Shown here piece after piece: positions 11,679 through 20,594 of a stretch of 64,000 nucleotides of DNA. The notes beneath the pieces were generated by a model. That model worked only from the letters and a program-made list of their open reading frames with translations, was not told where the DNA came from and did no database searches. Within the stretch, counting starts at the first letter, position 1; the number at the start of each line of letters is the position of its first letter. The DNA is from Nosema muscidifuracis (Eukaryota > Microsporidia > Nosematidae): assembly GCA_028335825.1 (NCBI GenBank), contig JAIOKI010000025.1:62001-126000 (forward strand). The letters run 5' to 3'. A program made the position numbers and the translations under genes.

Positions 11679-12830
11679 ATGTATCTAACAGTCCTACTTC
11701 TTCAATTTACAGAATCTTTAGAATTGAAAAATTTAGATACAACAATAAGTACATCTTTTTGTTTAAATGTTCCTTTATCGAATCCATTTAATAATTCGAT
11801 TCTTAATAATAGATACAATATTAAGTACAGAAATGAGATAAGCTTTTCCGAAATAAAGAACAATAAAAATGAAATTATTGGATCATGCGAATATAAATCA
11901 AGTGGTATTGAAAAAAAAGATAGATTTTTAGTTTGTCTTGATGATGCATTTTTTAAAGGTGATAATATGTGTGTATCTAATATTCTAATGGGTATTCCTT
12001 TAGACGAAAAAAATAATTTCATTTTTTCAGCACCAATTTTATTAACAGAAGATTTAAGTACTTCATGCTTATATAAAAAATTTAGAACAATCAATTCAGA
12101 TATAGAAACTCTTTTTAACTTGAACTTTACTGAACACTTTGTTCCTTTCTTAAAAGATGGTATTAATTTTAAATCAAAATTATTGGAAATAGAAAAAGAT
12201 CTTTTAGATAAATCATCGAATGGAATTTATAACCTCTTAAGGGAAAATAATTACATGCTAATATTTTTTAATAGAAATTATTTTCTTTTATATGAAACAT
12301 TGAATAAAATTCGAAATAGTATCGATAATGATTTTTATGAATCTTTTAAAGAGGTTTTGAAAGTATTTAATGAGATAGTTGATGATTTTTATTTGAATTG
12401 GATCAATACTGAATGGAAATTATATTTTGATAATGAAAATATTAATTGTAAGGAAATACAAAAGAAACATCTTAAATGGTATCTTTTTATGGATATACTG
12501 AATATTTTACGTCTTTATATAAACCCAAAATATAAATTTATGATTTCTTATAATAACATCATGTTAAATGAAATTGTTTCATTGGCTTGTGTTAAAGTAT
12601 CTATTGATACTAAAGATCTTCCATATTCATTTATAAAAAAAGTGAAAATTCTAAGTGACAGAGATTCTTTAGTACCTTTTTACGAATATACAACTTCACC
12701 TGATAAAATATCTTTCTATTTTAATATACAAAATATGATAGAGGAAGATATTAAAAATATTAAAATAGTCTACATTAACGGAAATATGAAATATGAAAGT
12801 GATAGGATTTTAATAAATTACTTTTATTAG
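11679..12830 (+). CDS. Putative secreted protein, lineage-specific family member A
   Basis: The ATG at 11679 gives a 383-residue protein. The open frame extends 13 codons upstream only to a TTG, which I reject as a start. The N-terminus MYLTVLLLQFTESLE looks like a signal peptide. I recognise no known domain. The C-terminal half resembles the product of the minus-strand gene at 25310-26410. Both share a segment of the type LLxENxxLxFFxxxY, a later motif xLFxDxxNILxL, and a final stretch where KNIKIVYINGNMKYESD pairs with KSVKIFFSGVDKMYESR. The two are therefore probably paralogs of a secreted family, perhaps host-directed or spore/parasitophorous proteins (inference). No CCC box is seen near the start, unlike most neighbours. 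Confidence 0.75.
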   Translation: MYLTVLLLQFTESLELKNLDTTISTSFCLNVPLSNPFNNSILNNRYNIKYRNEISFSEIKNNKNEIIGSCEYKSSGIEKKDRFLVCLDDAFFKGDNMCVSNILMGIPLDEKNNFIFSAPILLTEDLSTSCLYKKFRTINSDIETLFNLNFTEHFVPFLKDGINFKSKLLEIEKDLLDKSSNGIYNLLRENNYMLIFFNRNYFLLYETLNKIRNSIDNDFYESFKEVLKVFNEIVDDFYLNWINTEWKLYFDNENINCKEIQKKHLKWYLFMDILNILRLYINPKYKFMISYNNIMLNEIVSLACVKVSIDTKDLPYSFIKKVKILSDRDSLVPFYEYTTSPDKISFYFNIQNMIEEDIKNIKIVYINGNMKYESDRILINYFY

Positions 12831-13098
12831 TATATTGAAAAAAAATATTATTTGTTTGTTAAAAACTTAATTATAGAAATTTTAATTATAGAGAACATTT
12901 GTAACTTGTAAATATATTTTACATTTATTTAGTTATACAGATCACTTGTTTCTTAAAATAATATTTTACAAACATTTATTTCTTAGATTTATATTATATT
13001 AATTTATCAGCAGTTATATTGCATTTTGTAAATATCAAAACATTTGATAAAAAGTCTCCTTTAAAATATTTAGTTTTTTATTCTGAATGACCCCCTAA

Positions 13099-14109
13099 AT
13101 GAAAGACAGAGATCAAACTAAACAACGAATTTATTTAACTGACACAAATAATGAACAAATATCTGGAACTAAAAAACAAAGTAGAATTGAACTTCGAGCT
13201 TTAAAAGACGCTTATGCTTTAAAAATTGAACCAGATTACTCACCAAAAGAAAATGTTCTACCGGAAATTGATCTACACAGAGTTACATCATACTGTACAG
13301 CTGAAAATTTTAATTTGAAAGGACTTAGTAAGTTTCTTAAAAAATGTGATTACGCTAGCAAAGTCTCAGTATATTTTGGCGAATGTTTGTACGCTTCTTT
13401 TAAGTTTGAAGATCGCTCGCATGATTGTTTTTTTTACGATTATGGTGTTCTTGTGTGCTGGGGAATGGATGAGAATGAGGAATCTAAGATTCTTAAACTA
13501 ATTGAGAAATTTGAAGTTAACAAATATCTTCCAGTAAATGTTGAGGTTGAATCTTTTAGATACGGAATTACAGAAGATCCATTTATTATAAATGATGTTA
13601 TTTATCTCAATTCTGAGAACTATTTTACAAAAATGGTAATATCAATAGCTATTGCGCAAAGTGTTAAACTTGACTTTTTCGAGAATCTTGTAGATGTTAC
13701 TATAGAAGTTGTTAAAGATTTACCTGAGGAAGTAGAGAAAGAAGGAAAAGTAAGTAAGACGAGAAAACAATTACTAAAAATTATTGGTAAATTACATAAG
13801 TTAAGATTTAGTTTGAATTTAGTTTCTAATATTTTAGATGAACCTGAATTTGTTTGGGATTATCCTGCATTTTCTTCAGTATACGAAACATGTCGTAAAT
13901 ATTTAGATATAAAAAGCAGAGTAGATTTACTTAATAAAAGAGTTGATGTTATACATGGAATTTTAGAAATACTTTCTGAAAACATTACTACTAATAATTC
14001 AGAAAGATTAGAAAAAACAATGATCTTTATGATATCTGCTAATGTTATAATAGGAATTATACAGATTATTACTTATGTATGGATATATAAATCATCACCA
14101 AAAATTTGA
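13099..14109 (+). CDS. RMD1: RMND1/Rmd1-family (DUF155) membrane protein
   Basis: A 336-residue protein with the full DUF155 signature. It starts with SYCTAENFNL (about residue 68), then YFGECLYASFKFED, FFYDYGVLVCWGMDE, VEVESFRYGIT, IAIAQSVKLDFFENLVD and NILDEPEFVWDYPAFSS, and ends with CRKYLDIKSRVDLLNKRVDV. A single C-terminal membrane helix lies at about 307-330, followed by a short tail, as in Rmd1, Sif2 and RMND1. In animals RMND1 supports mitochondrial translation; the yeast Rmd1 and Rmd8 proteins are poorly characterised and linked to meiotic nuclear division. Microsporidia have only mitosomes without translation, so a non-mitochondrial membrane role is more likely here (inference). The start is strongly supported by a CCCCCT box three bases upstream. 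Length and domain order are normal for the family, and the gene looks intact. Confidence 0.93.
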   Translation: MKDRDQTKQRIYLTDTNNEQISGTKKQSRIELRALKDAYALKIEPDYSPKENVLPEIDLHRVTSYCTAENFNLKGLSKFLKKCDYASKVSVYFGECLYASFKFEDRSHDCFFYDYGVLVCWGMDENEESKILKLIEKFEVNKYLPVNVEVESFRYGITEDPFIINDVIYLNSENYFTKMVISIAIAQSVKLDFFENLVDVTIEVVKDLPEEVEKEGKVSKTRKQLLKIIGKLHKLRFSLNLVSNILDEPEFVWDYPAFSSVYETCRKYLDIKSRVDLLNKRVDVIHGILEILSENITTNNSERLEKTMIFMISANVIIGIIQIITYVWIYKSSPKI

Positions 14110-14226
14110 TATATAAGACATTAAATTAATTAATTTATAATTTTTTCTATTCATATAATAAACTTATTAAAGCTTTTGTTTAAATTGTATACTTGATTTT
14201 CGAATAGTTGGTTATATCAATACCAA

Positions 14227-14298
14227 GCCCTGTTAGCTCAGTGGTAGAGCATTAGGCTTTTAACCTAAGGGCCGCGGGTTCGAGTCCCGCACAGGGTG
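14227..14298 (+). tRNA. tRNA-Lys (UUU)
   Basis: A 72-nt cloverleaf. The acceptor GCCCTGT pairs with ACAGGGT (one G-U), the D arm is GCTC...GAGC, and the anticodon stem TTAGG/CCTAA holds loop CTTTTAA with anticodon TTT. The T arm is GCGGG-TTCGAGT-CCCGC. There is no intron. A TGTTTTTG tract follows, giving a weak pol III terminator. Confidence 0.97.
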
Positions 14299-15295
14299 TT
14301 TTTGTAAATATTTAAATTAATTTATTTATAATTTATCTTAGAACATTTTCTGGAGACTAATTAGACTATTCTTTTCATTTGATAGTCTTCAAAAATAAAT
14401 AATGTTATTGAAATCTTCTTGTAAACAATAAATATGACTCTACTTATTTTTTTATGAATTATTTTATGTTTTTATATTAAAATTTTACATCACTAAATTG
14501 TTTTTAATTAAAAAAACATTATCTTAAATTAATAAATTTGTTTTTCATTGAAGAAACTACTTAAAAATATTTCAGACTTCCTATCAAGTAATAAAAATAA
14601 TCATTTGTATTTTTCTTATGATAAATTGATAAAACATCTAGTTTTTTAAATTAAAAATAATACCTATTATGAAACACCAAATTATTATTTAATGACAACA
14701 TTTTTAAAAAATTAATAATTTAGCTCTTTAAAAATTAAGAAATGGGACTTAGAAGACTTAATGATAATTCAATAACTTACTCAAGGTTAATCATTAATAC
14801 ACAGCTCGACTGAGATTACATCAATATATTTTAAAAGAAAATAATATTTTTTGGTAAAAGTTTATTTATTTAATTTTATAAAAATTTAATTAATTTCAGT
14901 TAAACCTTAAAATATTAAAAGTAAAAACAAAAAAAATCTTATAAATAAATTTTTTTTGAATATATATTTTTAATCATATATTCATTAGAAAAATTGTGAT
15001 TATTATTCAGGTTAGAACCAACTATATTTCTAAAAATAAAATATTTTATCAATATCTTTTAATCTTAGCAATCATTTAAAACATTTTTTTTGATTTATTA
15101 CTAATGACTTGTTATTACAATTTATAAACAAACATAACATTAAAATAACTTTTTTAAATTAACTACAAATAGAAACTAATTGTTTTAGTACTGACCAATA
15201 CCTATAATAAAATATTTTGTTGATCATCATAAAATTTTGATTGGTTCTTAATTTATGCAAAAAAAATATTTAAATAAAATAATTAGCATAAATTA
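14299..15295. other. Gene-free intergenic stretch
   Basis: About 1 kb of A+T-rich DNA between the tRNA-Lys gene and GFAT. No open frame, repeat or RNA gene was recognised. No C-rich box is present directly before the GFAT start. Confidence 0.6.
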
Positions 15296-17380
15296 ATGTG
15301 CGGAATATTCGGATATGCGAATTTTTTGACTGAAAAAACTAAAAAGCAAATTTCTGATATACTAATAAAAGGATTAAAACGTATTGAATACAGAGGATAT
15401 GATTCTGCTGGATTCTGTATCCAAGGAGATGATAACAAAAATTACGTGTTATTCAAAGAAGTTGGAAAGGTAGAGAAACTTGAACAGATGACGAATCAAC
15501 AAGAAGTAGTAGATATGGAAAGATTATTAAATAATCATGTAGGTATAGCACATACCAGATGGGCTACTCATGGTAAACCAAGTGTATTGAATTGCCATCC
15601 ACTTAAATCAGATGAAGATGGTAAATTTTTAGTAGTTCACAATGGAATAATAACAAATTATAAAACATTAAGAGAATTTTTAGAGAAAAGAAAATATGTT
15701 TTTGAAAGTGATACTGATACAGAAGTTGCAGCTAAATTAGCCTTATATTTTTACAATGAAGAGTGTTCTAAAAAATCGAAACCTAAATTTATTGATGTAG
15801 TCAAGAAGGTTATAAAAAGATGTGATGGAGCTTTCTCATTCGTATTTATTTCTCCACTTTATCCCAATGAAATTGTAGCTGTTCGTGTTAGTTCACCTCT
15901 TCTAGTTGGTTTAAAAGGAGCTGATAAAATGTCTTTAGATTTCTTTGATGTTAATTATGGTAATCAAGATGATGATGCACCAGCATCTCCATTAATATCA
16001 GCTACAAATTCACCAATAATGAATCCAAATTTGATTGATGATTTAAGAAAAGGGGTAGATAAATGTACTTTACATGCTTATGATAATGATGAGTTAGAAG
16101 TATTTTTATCATCTGATGCTTCAGCTTTAATTGAACATACAAATAAGGTTATTTATTTAGAAGATCATGATATTTGTCATATTTTCTCCGGAAATTTAGT
16201 AATACATAGACCTCATTCTAAAAATAAAGATACATTAGGAGATAAACGAGAAGTTAAGACAATTGAAACAGAATTAAATGCAATTATGAAAGGTAATTAT
16301 GAACACTTTATGATTAAAGAAATTAATGAACAGAAAGAATCAGTTGTAAATACAATGAGAGGAAGAGTCAATTTTAATGATCTAAGTGTCTTTTTAGGAG
16401 GTATAAATGAATATATAAATATAATCAAGAAATCAAGTAGATTTATTTTTATAGCATGTGGTACAAGCTATCATGCTGCTTTAAGTGTAAAAAGTTTATT
16501 TGAAGAGTTAATTGAACTACCCATTTATGTAGAAATTGCTAGTGATTTCTTAGATAGAAATCCACCAATAAGTAGAAATGATTGTGTATTTTTTATCTCT
16601 CAAAGTGGAGAAACAGCAGATAGTGTAATGGCTTTACGTTATTGTATTAAGGAAGGTGCTTTGACTGTTGGAGTAACAAATATAGTGGGAAGTACAATTT
16701 CTAGAGAGACACATTGTGGTGTACATATAAATGCTGGACCTGAAATAGGTGTAGCTAGTACTAAGGCTTATACAAGTCAATTTATTGCTTTAATTCTTAT
16801 AGCTTTACAAATAAGTCAAGATAATTTATCAAAGAAGAACCGTAGAAATGAAATTATATCAGAATTACGTGATATTACTCACAAAATTTCACAAGTATTA
16901 ACAATGAATGATGAAATAAAAGCATACGCTCAAAATATTTCAAAAATTGAAAATTTAGTACTGATAGGACGAGGTTATCAATATCCAATATGTCTGGAAG
17001 GAGCTCTTAAGATTAAAGAAATTACTTATATACACTCTGAAGGTATAATGGCAGGAGAACTGAAACATGGTCCTATAGCTTTAGTAGATGAGAAATTGAA
17101 TATAATACTTTTTGTTACAAAAGATAGGAATATTGATAAGACTTCTAATGTTATACATCAAATTGTAGCTAGAAATGGGAATCCACTTGTTATTGCTTCA
17201 GAAAGTGTAGCATCAAACTTTTCTTCTGAACGTGTTTTTGTAGTACCTGATACTATAGATTGCTTACAGGGAATACTTACTGTAATTCCTGTTCAATTAT
17301 TATCTTATCATTTAGCAGTAGCAAGAGGATTTAATCCTGATTTCCCAAGAAATTTAGCCAAGTCTGTTACAGTTGAATAA
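15296..17380 (+). CDS. GFA1: Glutamine:fructose-6-phosphate aminotransferase (isomerizing), GFAT
   Basis: A 694-residue complete enzyme. It converts fructose-6-phosphate and glutamine to glucosamine-6-phosphate, the committed step to UDP-GlcNAc and hence to the chitin of the spore wall. It opens with MCGIFGY, whose Cys2 is the nucleophile of the N-terminal glutamine amidotransferase domain. This is followed by EYRGYDSAG, HTRWATHG and HNGIITNY. Two SIS (sugar isomerase) domains fill the C-terminal half, with CGTSYHAA, SQSGETADS, ASTKAYTSQ and the terminal FNPDFPRNLAKSVTVE. The length and all these motifs match eukaryotic GFAT. The start is fixed by the need for a free N-terminal Cys after Met removal. 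The gene stands alone. Confidence 0.98.
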   Translation: MCGIFGYANFLTEKTKKQISDILIKGLKRIEYRGYDSAGFCIQGDDNKNYVLFKEVGKVEKLEQMTNQQEVVDMERLLNNHVGIAHTRWATHGKPSVLNCHPLKSDEDGKFLVVHNGIITNYKTLREFLEKRKYVFESDTDTEVAAKLALYFYNEECSKKSKPKFIDVVKKVIKRCDGAFSFVFISPLYPNEIVAVRVSSPLLVGLKGADKMSLDFFDVNYGNQDDDAPASPLISATNSPIMNPNLIDDLRKGVDKCTLHAYDNDELEVFLSSDASALIEHTNKVIYLEDHDICHIFSGNLVIHRPHSKNKDTLGDKREVKTIETELNAIMKGNYEHFMIKEINEQKESVVNTMRGRVNFNDLSVFLGGINEYINIIKKSSRFIFIACGTSYHAALSVKSLFEELIELPIYVEIASDFLDRNPPISRNDCVFFISQSGETADSVMALRYCIKEGALTVGVTNIVGSTISRETHCGVHINAGPEIGVASTKAYTSQFIALILIALQISQDNLSKKNRRNEIISELRDITHKISQVLTMNDEIKAYAQNISKIENLVLIGRGYQYPICLEGALKIKEITYIHSEGIMAGELKHGPIALVDEKLNIILFVTKDRNIDKTSNVIHQIVARNGNPLVIASESVASNFSSERVFVVPDTIDCLQGILTVIPVQLLSYHLAVARGFNPDFPRNLAKSVTVE

Positions 17381-17454
17381 AAGTTTAAAACTATTTTATT
17401 TTTTAATTTCTTGTTATCCTTCCATTCATTGTTTACTTAAAAAAGTTAAATTGA

Positions 17455-17768
17455 ATTTAATATAATTATAAGCTATATTTTAAGTTAATTATTAATTAAA
17501 TATAAAAGAATTATTAATTAGATTTATAAACTATATTTTAAGTTAATTATTAATTAGAATTATAAGATATATTTCAACAAAATTATTAATTAGAATTATA
17601 AGCTATATTTTAACAAAATTATTAATTAGAATTATAAGATATATTTTAACAAAATTATTAATTAAATTTATAAACTATATTTTAAGAAAATCATTAATTA
17701 GATTTATAAGATATATTTTAAGAAAATTATTAATTAGAATTATAAGATATATTTTAACAAAATTATAG
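17455..17768. repeat. Degenerate 35-36-bp tandem repeat, about nine copies
   Basis: Phrases of the type AATTATTAATTAGAATTATA followed by AGATATATTTTAACA (variants AAACTATATTTTAAG) recur about nine times between GFAT and the kinase gene. Copies differ by several bases each, so the array is older than the one at 9.4 kb. Confidence 0.75.
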
Positions 17769-17865
17769 TATTTTTTATTAATAAATTATTTTTCGTTAAA
17801 TATTTTTTTATTATCATCTCTTCATTGATTATTTCTTTTGATTTGACATCTTTTTTATAAAATAT

Positions 17866-18816
17866 TTACATAGTTGCTAATATATGACTTAAATTTTTAG
17901 CACTACTTCTTTTTTCAGGATTAAATACAATCATTTCTCCATATATCTTTATTAAATCTTCATTATTTACAAAATCTTTTATATATTGTCTTATTCCTAT
18001 ACCTTGTGTTCCTTCATCTTCACAATTCATTTCAAGAAGATCTGCTTTAGTACATTTTACTATTCTTAATATTTTATTTATCATTTCTTTATTACATGAT
18101 CCTTTAAAAAGTATTTCTCCTGAATGAATCTCTATCATTACACATCCTAAACTCCATACATCTATTTTACAATTGTATGTTTCTATATTAAAAATATTCT
18201 CAGGTGATCTGTAATATCTACTACACACGTAAGGAACATTTTTACCACCATCTTCTAATTTTTTAGCACTACCCATATCACAAAGGACTACTCTATCCAT
18301 TGTTCTATCTATCAGAATATTTGCTGGTTTAATATCCCTATGACATATCCTCTTATCATGCATATATTCCAATGCACTTACAAGTTGTTTAAACCAACTT
18401 TTAATTCTTTCTGTATCAATAAATATTTCATTATATTTTTTACGGTCTTCTATTAATGTTTCCAAATTGTAAGGTAAATATTCCATAAGTAAATTAAGAT
18501 ATTTTCCTTTAGAAGATTCTTCTTCATAATAATAATAATGAAGTTTTACTATATTTTTGTGTTGAATATTTCTAAACATATCAAGTTCTCTATTGTAATA
18601 TCGATTATCTTGGTAAACTCTTTTTAGTGCATACTTCTTATTGGTAAGAATATCTTCTACTAATATTACTATCCCGAAAGTACCTCGTCCTATCATTTTA
18701 ATATATTTGTAGCATATATTAGTCGTTTCCTGAGATGGTGTATACATTTTTACAGATGATATATCATTCCAAGTTTGTTTTATTTTATTTAAACTCTCTT
18801 TTAGTTTCATAGACAT
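17866..18816 (-). CDS. GSK3-family serine/threonine protein kinase
   Basis: A 316-residue single-domain kinase. The glycine loop GRGTFGIV is at 43-50, the ATP-binding Lys at 65 (YALKRV), the catalytic loop HRDIKPANILID at 159-170, DMG in place of DFG at 180-182, and SPE in place of APE at 204-206. The activation-loop phrase YVCSRYYRSPE is the GSK3/shaggy hallmark, with the tyrosine that autophosphorylates in that family. The phrases VYQDNRYYNREL and HKNIVKLHYYYY also match GSK3. Yeast relatives are Mck1, Rim11, Mrk1 and Ygk3, which act in meiosis, stress and nutrient signalling. The start follows a CCCCCTT box five bases away. The DMG and SPE changes are conservative and the kinase is probably active. 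Assignment to a specific paralog is not possible. Confidence 0.93.
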   Translation of the reverse strand: MSMKLKESLNKIKQTWNDISSVKMYTPSQETTNICYKYIKMIGRGTFGIVILVEDILTNKKYALKRVYQDNRYYNRELDMFRNIQHKNIVKLHYYYYEEESSKGKYLNLLMEYLPYNLETLIEDRKKYNEIFIDTERIKSWFKQLVSALEYMHDKRICHRDIKPANILIDRTMDRVVLCDMGSAKKLEDGGKNVPYVCSRYYRSPENIFNIETYNCKIDVWSLGCVMIEIHSGEILFKGSCNKEMINKILRIVKCTKADLLEMNCEDEGTQGIGIRQYIKDFVNNEDLIKIYGEMIVFNPEKRSSAKNLSHILATM

Positions 18817-19030
18817 TCTAAGGGGGTCTTGTTAAAAATTTAGACGTCTATAAAAGGAGATTGTGATCAAAAAGAAATCTTGATAAAACATTTCAAGAAT
18901 TAAAAATATTTACAACCTCATTCATAAATTTAAAAGAAAATATCGATTTAAGCAATTCTATAAAAAAATTATTTAAATTGATTTTTTCATAAATATTTTA
19001 AATAGTTGAGAAATTTTAAGGACATACCTA
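18817..19030. other. Promoter-side intergenic stretch of the kinase gene
   Basis: About 200 bp upstream of the kinase start. Apart from the C-rich box there is only A+T-rich DNA. It merges on its right into the repeat derived from the apyrase 3' end. Confidence 0.5.
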
Positions 19031-19252
19031 AAATTCTCAATATGTTGTTATAATTGAAGAAATATTAATGACATGGCTAATGTTCAATTAGTTTTATATT
19101 ACAAATTCTCAATATGTTGTATATAATTGAAGGAATCTTAATGACATGGCTGATATTCAATTAACTTTATATTACAAATTCTCAATATGTTGTATATAAT
19201 TGAAGGAATCTTAATGACATGGCTAATGTCCAATTAACTTTTATCCCTTTTA
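19031..19252. repeat. 72-73-bp tandem repeat that includes the 3' end of the apyrase gene
   Basis: AAATTCTCAATATGTTGT starts near 19031, 19103 and 19176, and each copy continues through ATTAATGACATGGCTAAT or close variants. The copy nearest 19.2 kb is the coding end and stop codon of the minus-strand apyrase gene. The other two lie beyond its stop and would encode nearly the same peptide, ending LRFLQLYTTY-stop. The coding tail has therefore been duplicated in tandem. Confidence 0.85.
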
Positions 19253-19862
19253 GATTATTCTCAATACCTAACTTCTTCAATAATTTACGCATATGCTTAT
19301 TCCTTATTTTATCCACACTCATTTTCTTCTTTTTAGTAAAATGAGAGCTTATATAGACAGGTTTATTTTTAGAAATATTTTTTACTTTAATTTTATCTAT
19401 ATCTTGTATATTCGTATAGCCAATCTTATAACTTTTATAAGAATTATCAGTAACTACTTGTGTACTCTTCCCTCCCATATCTATAAGTACAAAATCAGAC
19501 CTATTAAGAATATATCTTAGAGACATGTATCCTAGATATCCTTCATACTTCCCACTAAGTATACCATATTCTTTAAGATTAAATCCTTTAAAAAGTGATT
19601 TAATAAAATTAAGTCTTGGTATATTAAGAGGATTTCTAAATCCAGCTGTACAAAAAATCCCTAATGGAATAGATTTATCTTTTATGTTCTTGGTAAGTTG
19701 AAAAATACTCCTTCGTACATCTTCTTCAGATAGCTTATGAAGTCCTCCTTGTACTTCATACTTTTTATGGTACATTAAATCTTTGTCTTTGGTGTATCCA
19801 AAGATGTTAAGTCTACTTCCAGTACTTCCTATGTCTATTATACCTACAAGAAAGAGAATCAT
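19182..19862 (-). CDS. GDA1/CD39-family nucleoside phosphatase (apyrase), short form
   Basis: A 226-residue protein with the apyrase conserved regions in order. ACR1 is IIDIGSTGSRLNIF (8-21), ACR2 IFCTAGFR (69-76), ACR3 LSGKYEGYLGYMSLRY (102-117), ACR4 LIDMGGKSTQVV (126-137) and an ACR5-like end NWTLAMSLRFL (about 209-219). This family removes phosphate from nucleoside di- and triphosphates, in the Golgi lumen for fungal Gda1. The protein is about half the usual 450-550 residues: the segment between ACR4 and ACR5 is strongly shortened and no clear membrane anchor follows. ACR3 lacks the usual EEG, reading SGKYEG, so one catalytic acid may be displaced. The start MILFLVG is a plausible short signal sequence but has no C-rich box. 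The coding tail is tandemly repeated downstream. Confidence 0.82.
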   Translation of the reverse strand: MILFLVGIIDIGSTGSRLNIFGYTKDKDLMYHKKYEVQGGLHKLSEEDVRRSIFQLTKNIKDKSIPLGIFCTAGFRNPLNIPRLNFIKSLFKGFNLKEYGILSGKYEGYLGYMSLRYILNRSDFVLIDMGGKSTQVVTDNSYKSYKIGYTNIQDIDKIKVKNISKNKPVYISSHFTKKKKMSVDKIRNKHMRKLLKKLGIENNLKGIKVNWTLAMSLRFLQLYTTY

Positions 19863-20241
19863 AAATTAAACAAATACTTCTTATTTATGAATTTGTTTCA
19901 TAATCAATGATTTTGTTTGTTACTTTATTTATGCATAATAATTTGAATTTATATTTTTTTTGCATAAATAGGTTTTCATTTATTTTTTTTTCATAAAATA
20001 GGTTTTTATTTATTTTTTTTTCATAAATAGGTTTTTACTTATTTAAATTTATTTTTTTTACATAAAGTAGGTTTTCATTTATTTTATTTGCATAAATATG
20101 TTTTCACTTATTTTATTTGCATAAAATAGGTTTTTACATATTTTTTTTTCATAAATATGTTTTCATTTATTTTATTTAAACTCATTTTATTTAAATTTTA
20201 ATAAAGAAAGAAAAATTTTAAAAACAATATCTTTCATTAAA
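19863..20241. repeat. A+T-rich spacer with a CATAAATAGGTTTTTATTTA-like repeat
   Basis: Between about 19960 and 20185 the unit CATAAATAGGTTTTCATTTATTT and variants recur about seven times at roughly 30-35 bp. No gene is seen. Confidence 0.65.
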
Positions 20242-20343
20242 ATGAATGAAGAATTTTTTTGGCAAATATTACATAAAATAGATAAAAAAATGATAACAAT
20301 TATTGAGAAATCTTCTGAAAATCAGTTATATTCTTTTATTTAA
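20242..20343 (+). CDS. Very short open frame of uncertain reality
   Basis: A 33-codon frame beginning MNEEFFWQILHKIDKK and ending with a stop at 20341-20343. No C-rich box precedes it and I recognise no motif. It is listed because it lies between two host genes and its composition is protein-like, but it could be chance. Confidence 0.15.
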   Translation: MNEEFFWQILHKIDKKMITIIEKSSENQLYSFI

Positions 20344-20594
20344 ATATTGATTAGTTTATTATTTGTAAGCAAAATGGTATTTACAAAGTTTTAATTTTAA
20401 ACCCCATTGAGATAAGCCGTACATTCAATAATTTGGATCAAATCAAGATGACATCAATAATGTGTTTCAAATATTTTTATCTTAAGATTATTCTTTCAAA
20501 TATTTTTGAATATTAAGTCTTTTTAAAACTTCAAAAAATATTATTCTTACAAAGTTTCAGTTAACTCAAATAACTCTTTTTGTTTTTTTTGCCC

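Noticed and set aside
20580-20594. Upstream extension of the formin gene to a TTG codon
   Set aside because: A CCC box abuts the ATG at 20595, as in other genes here.
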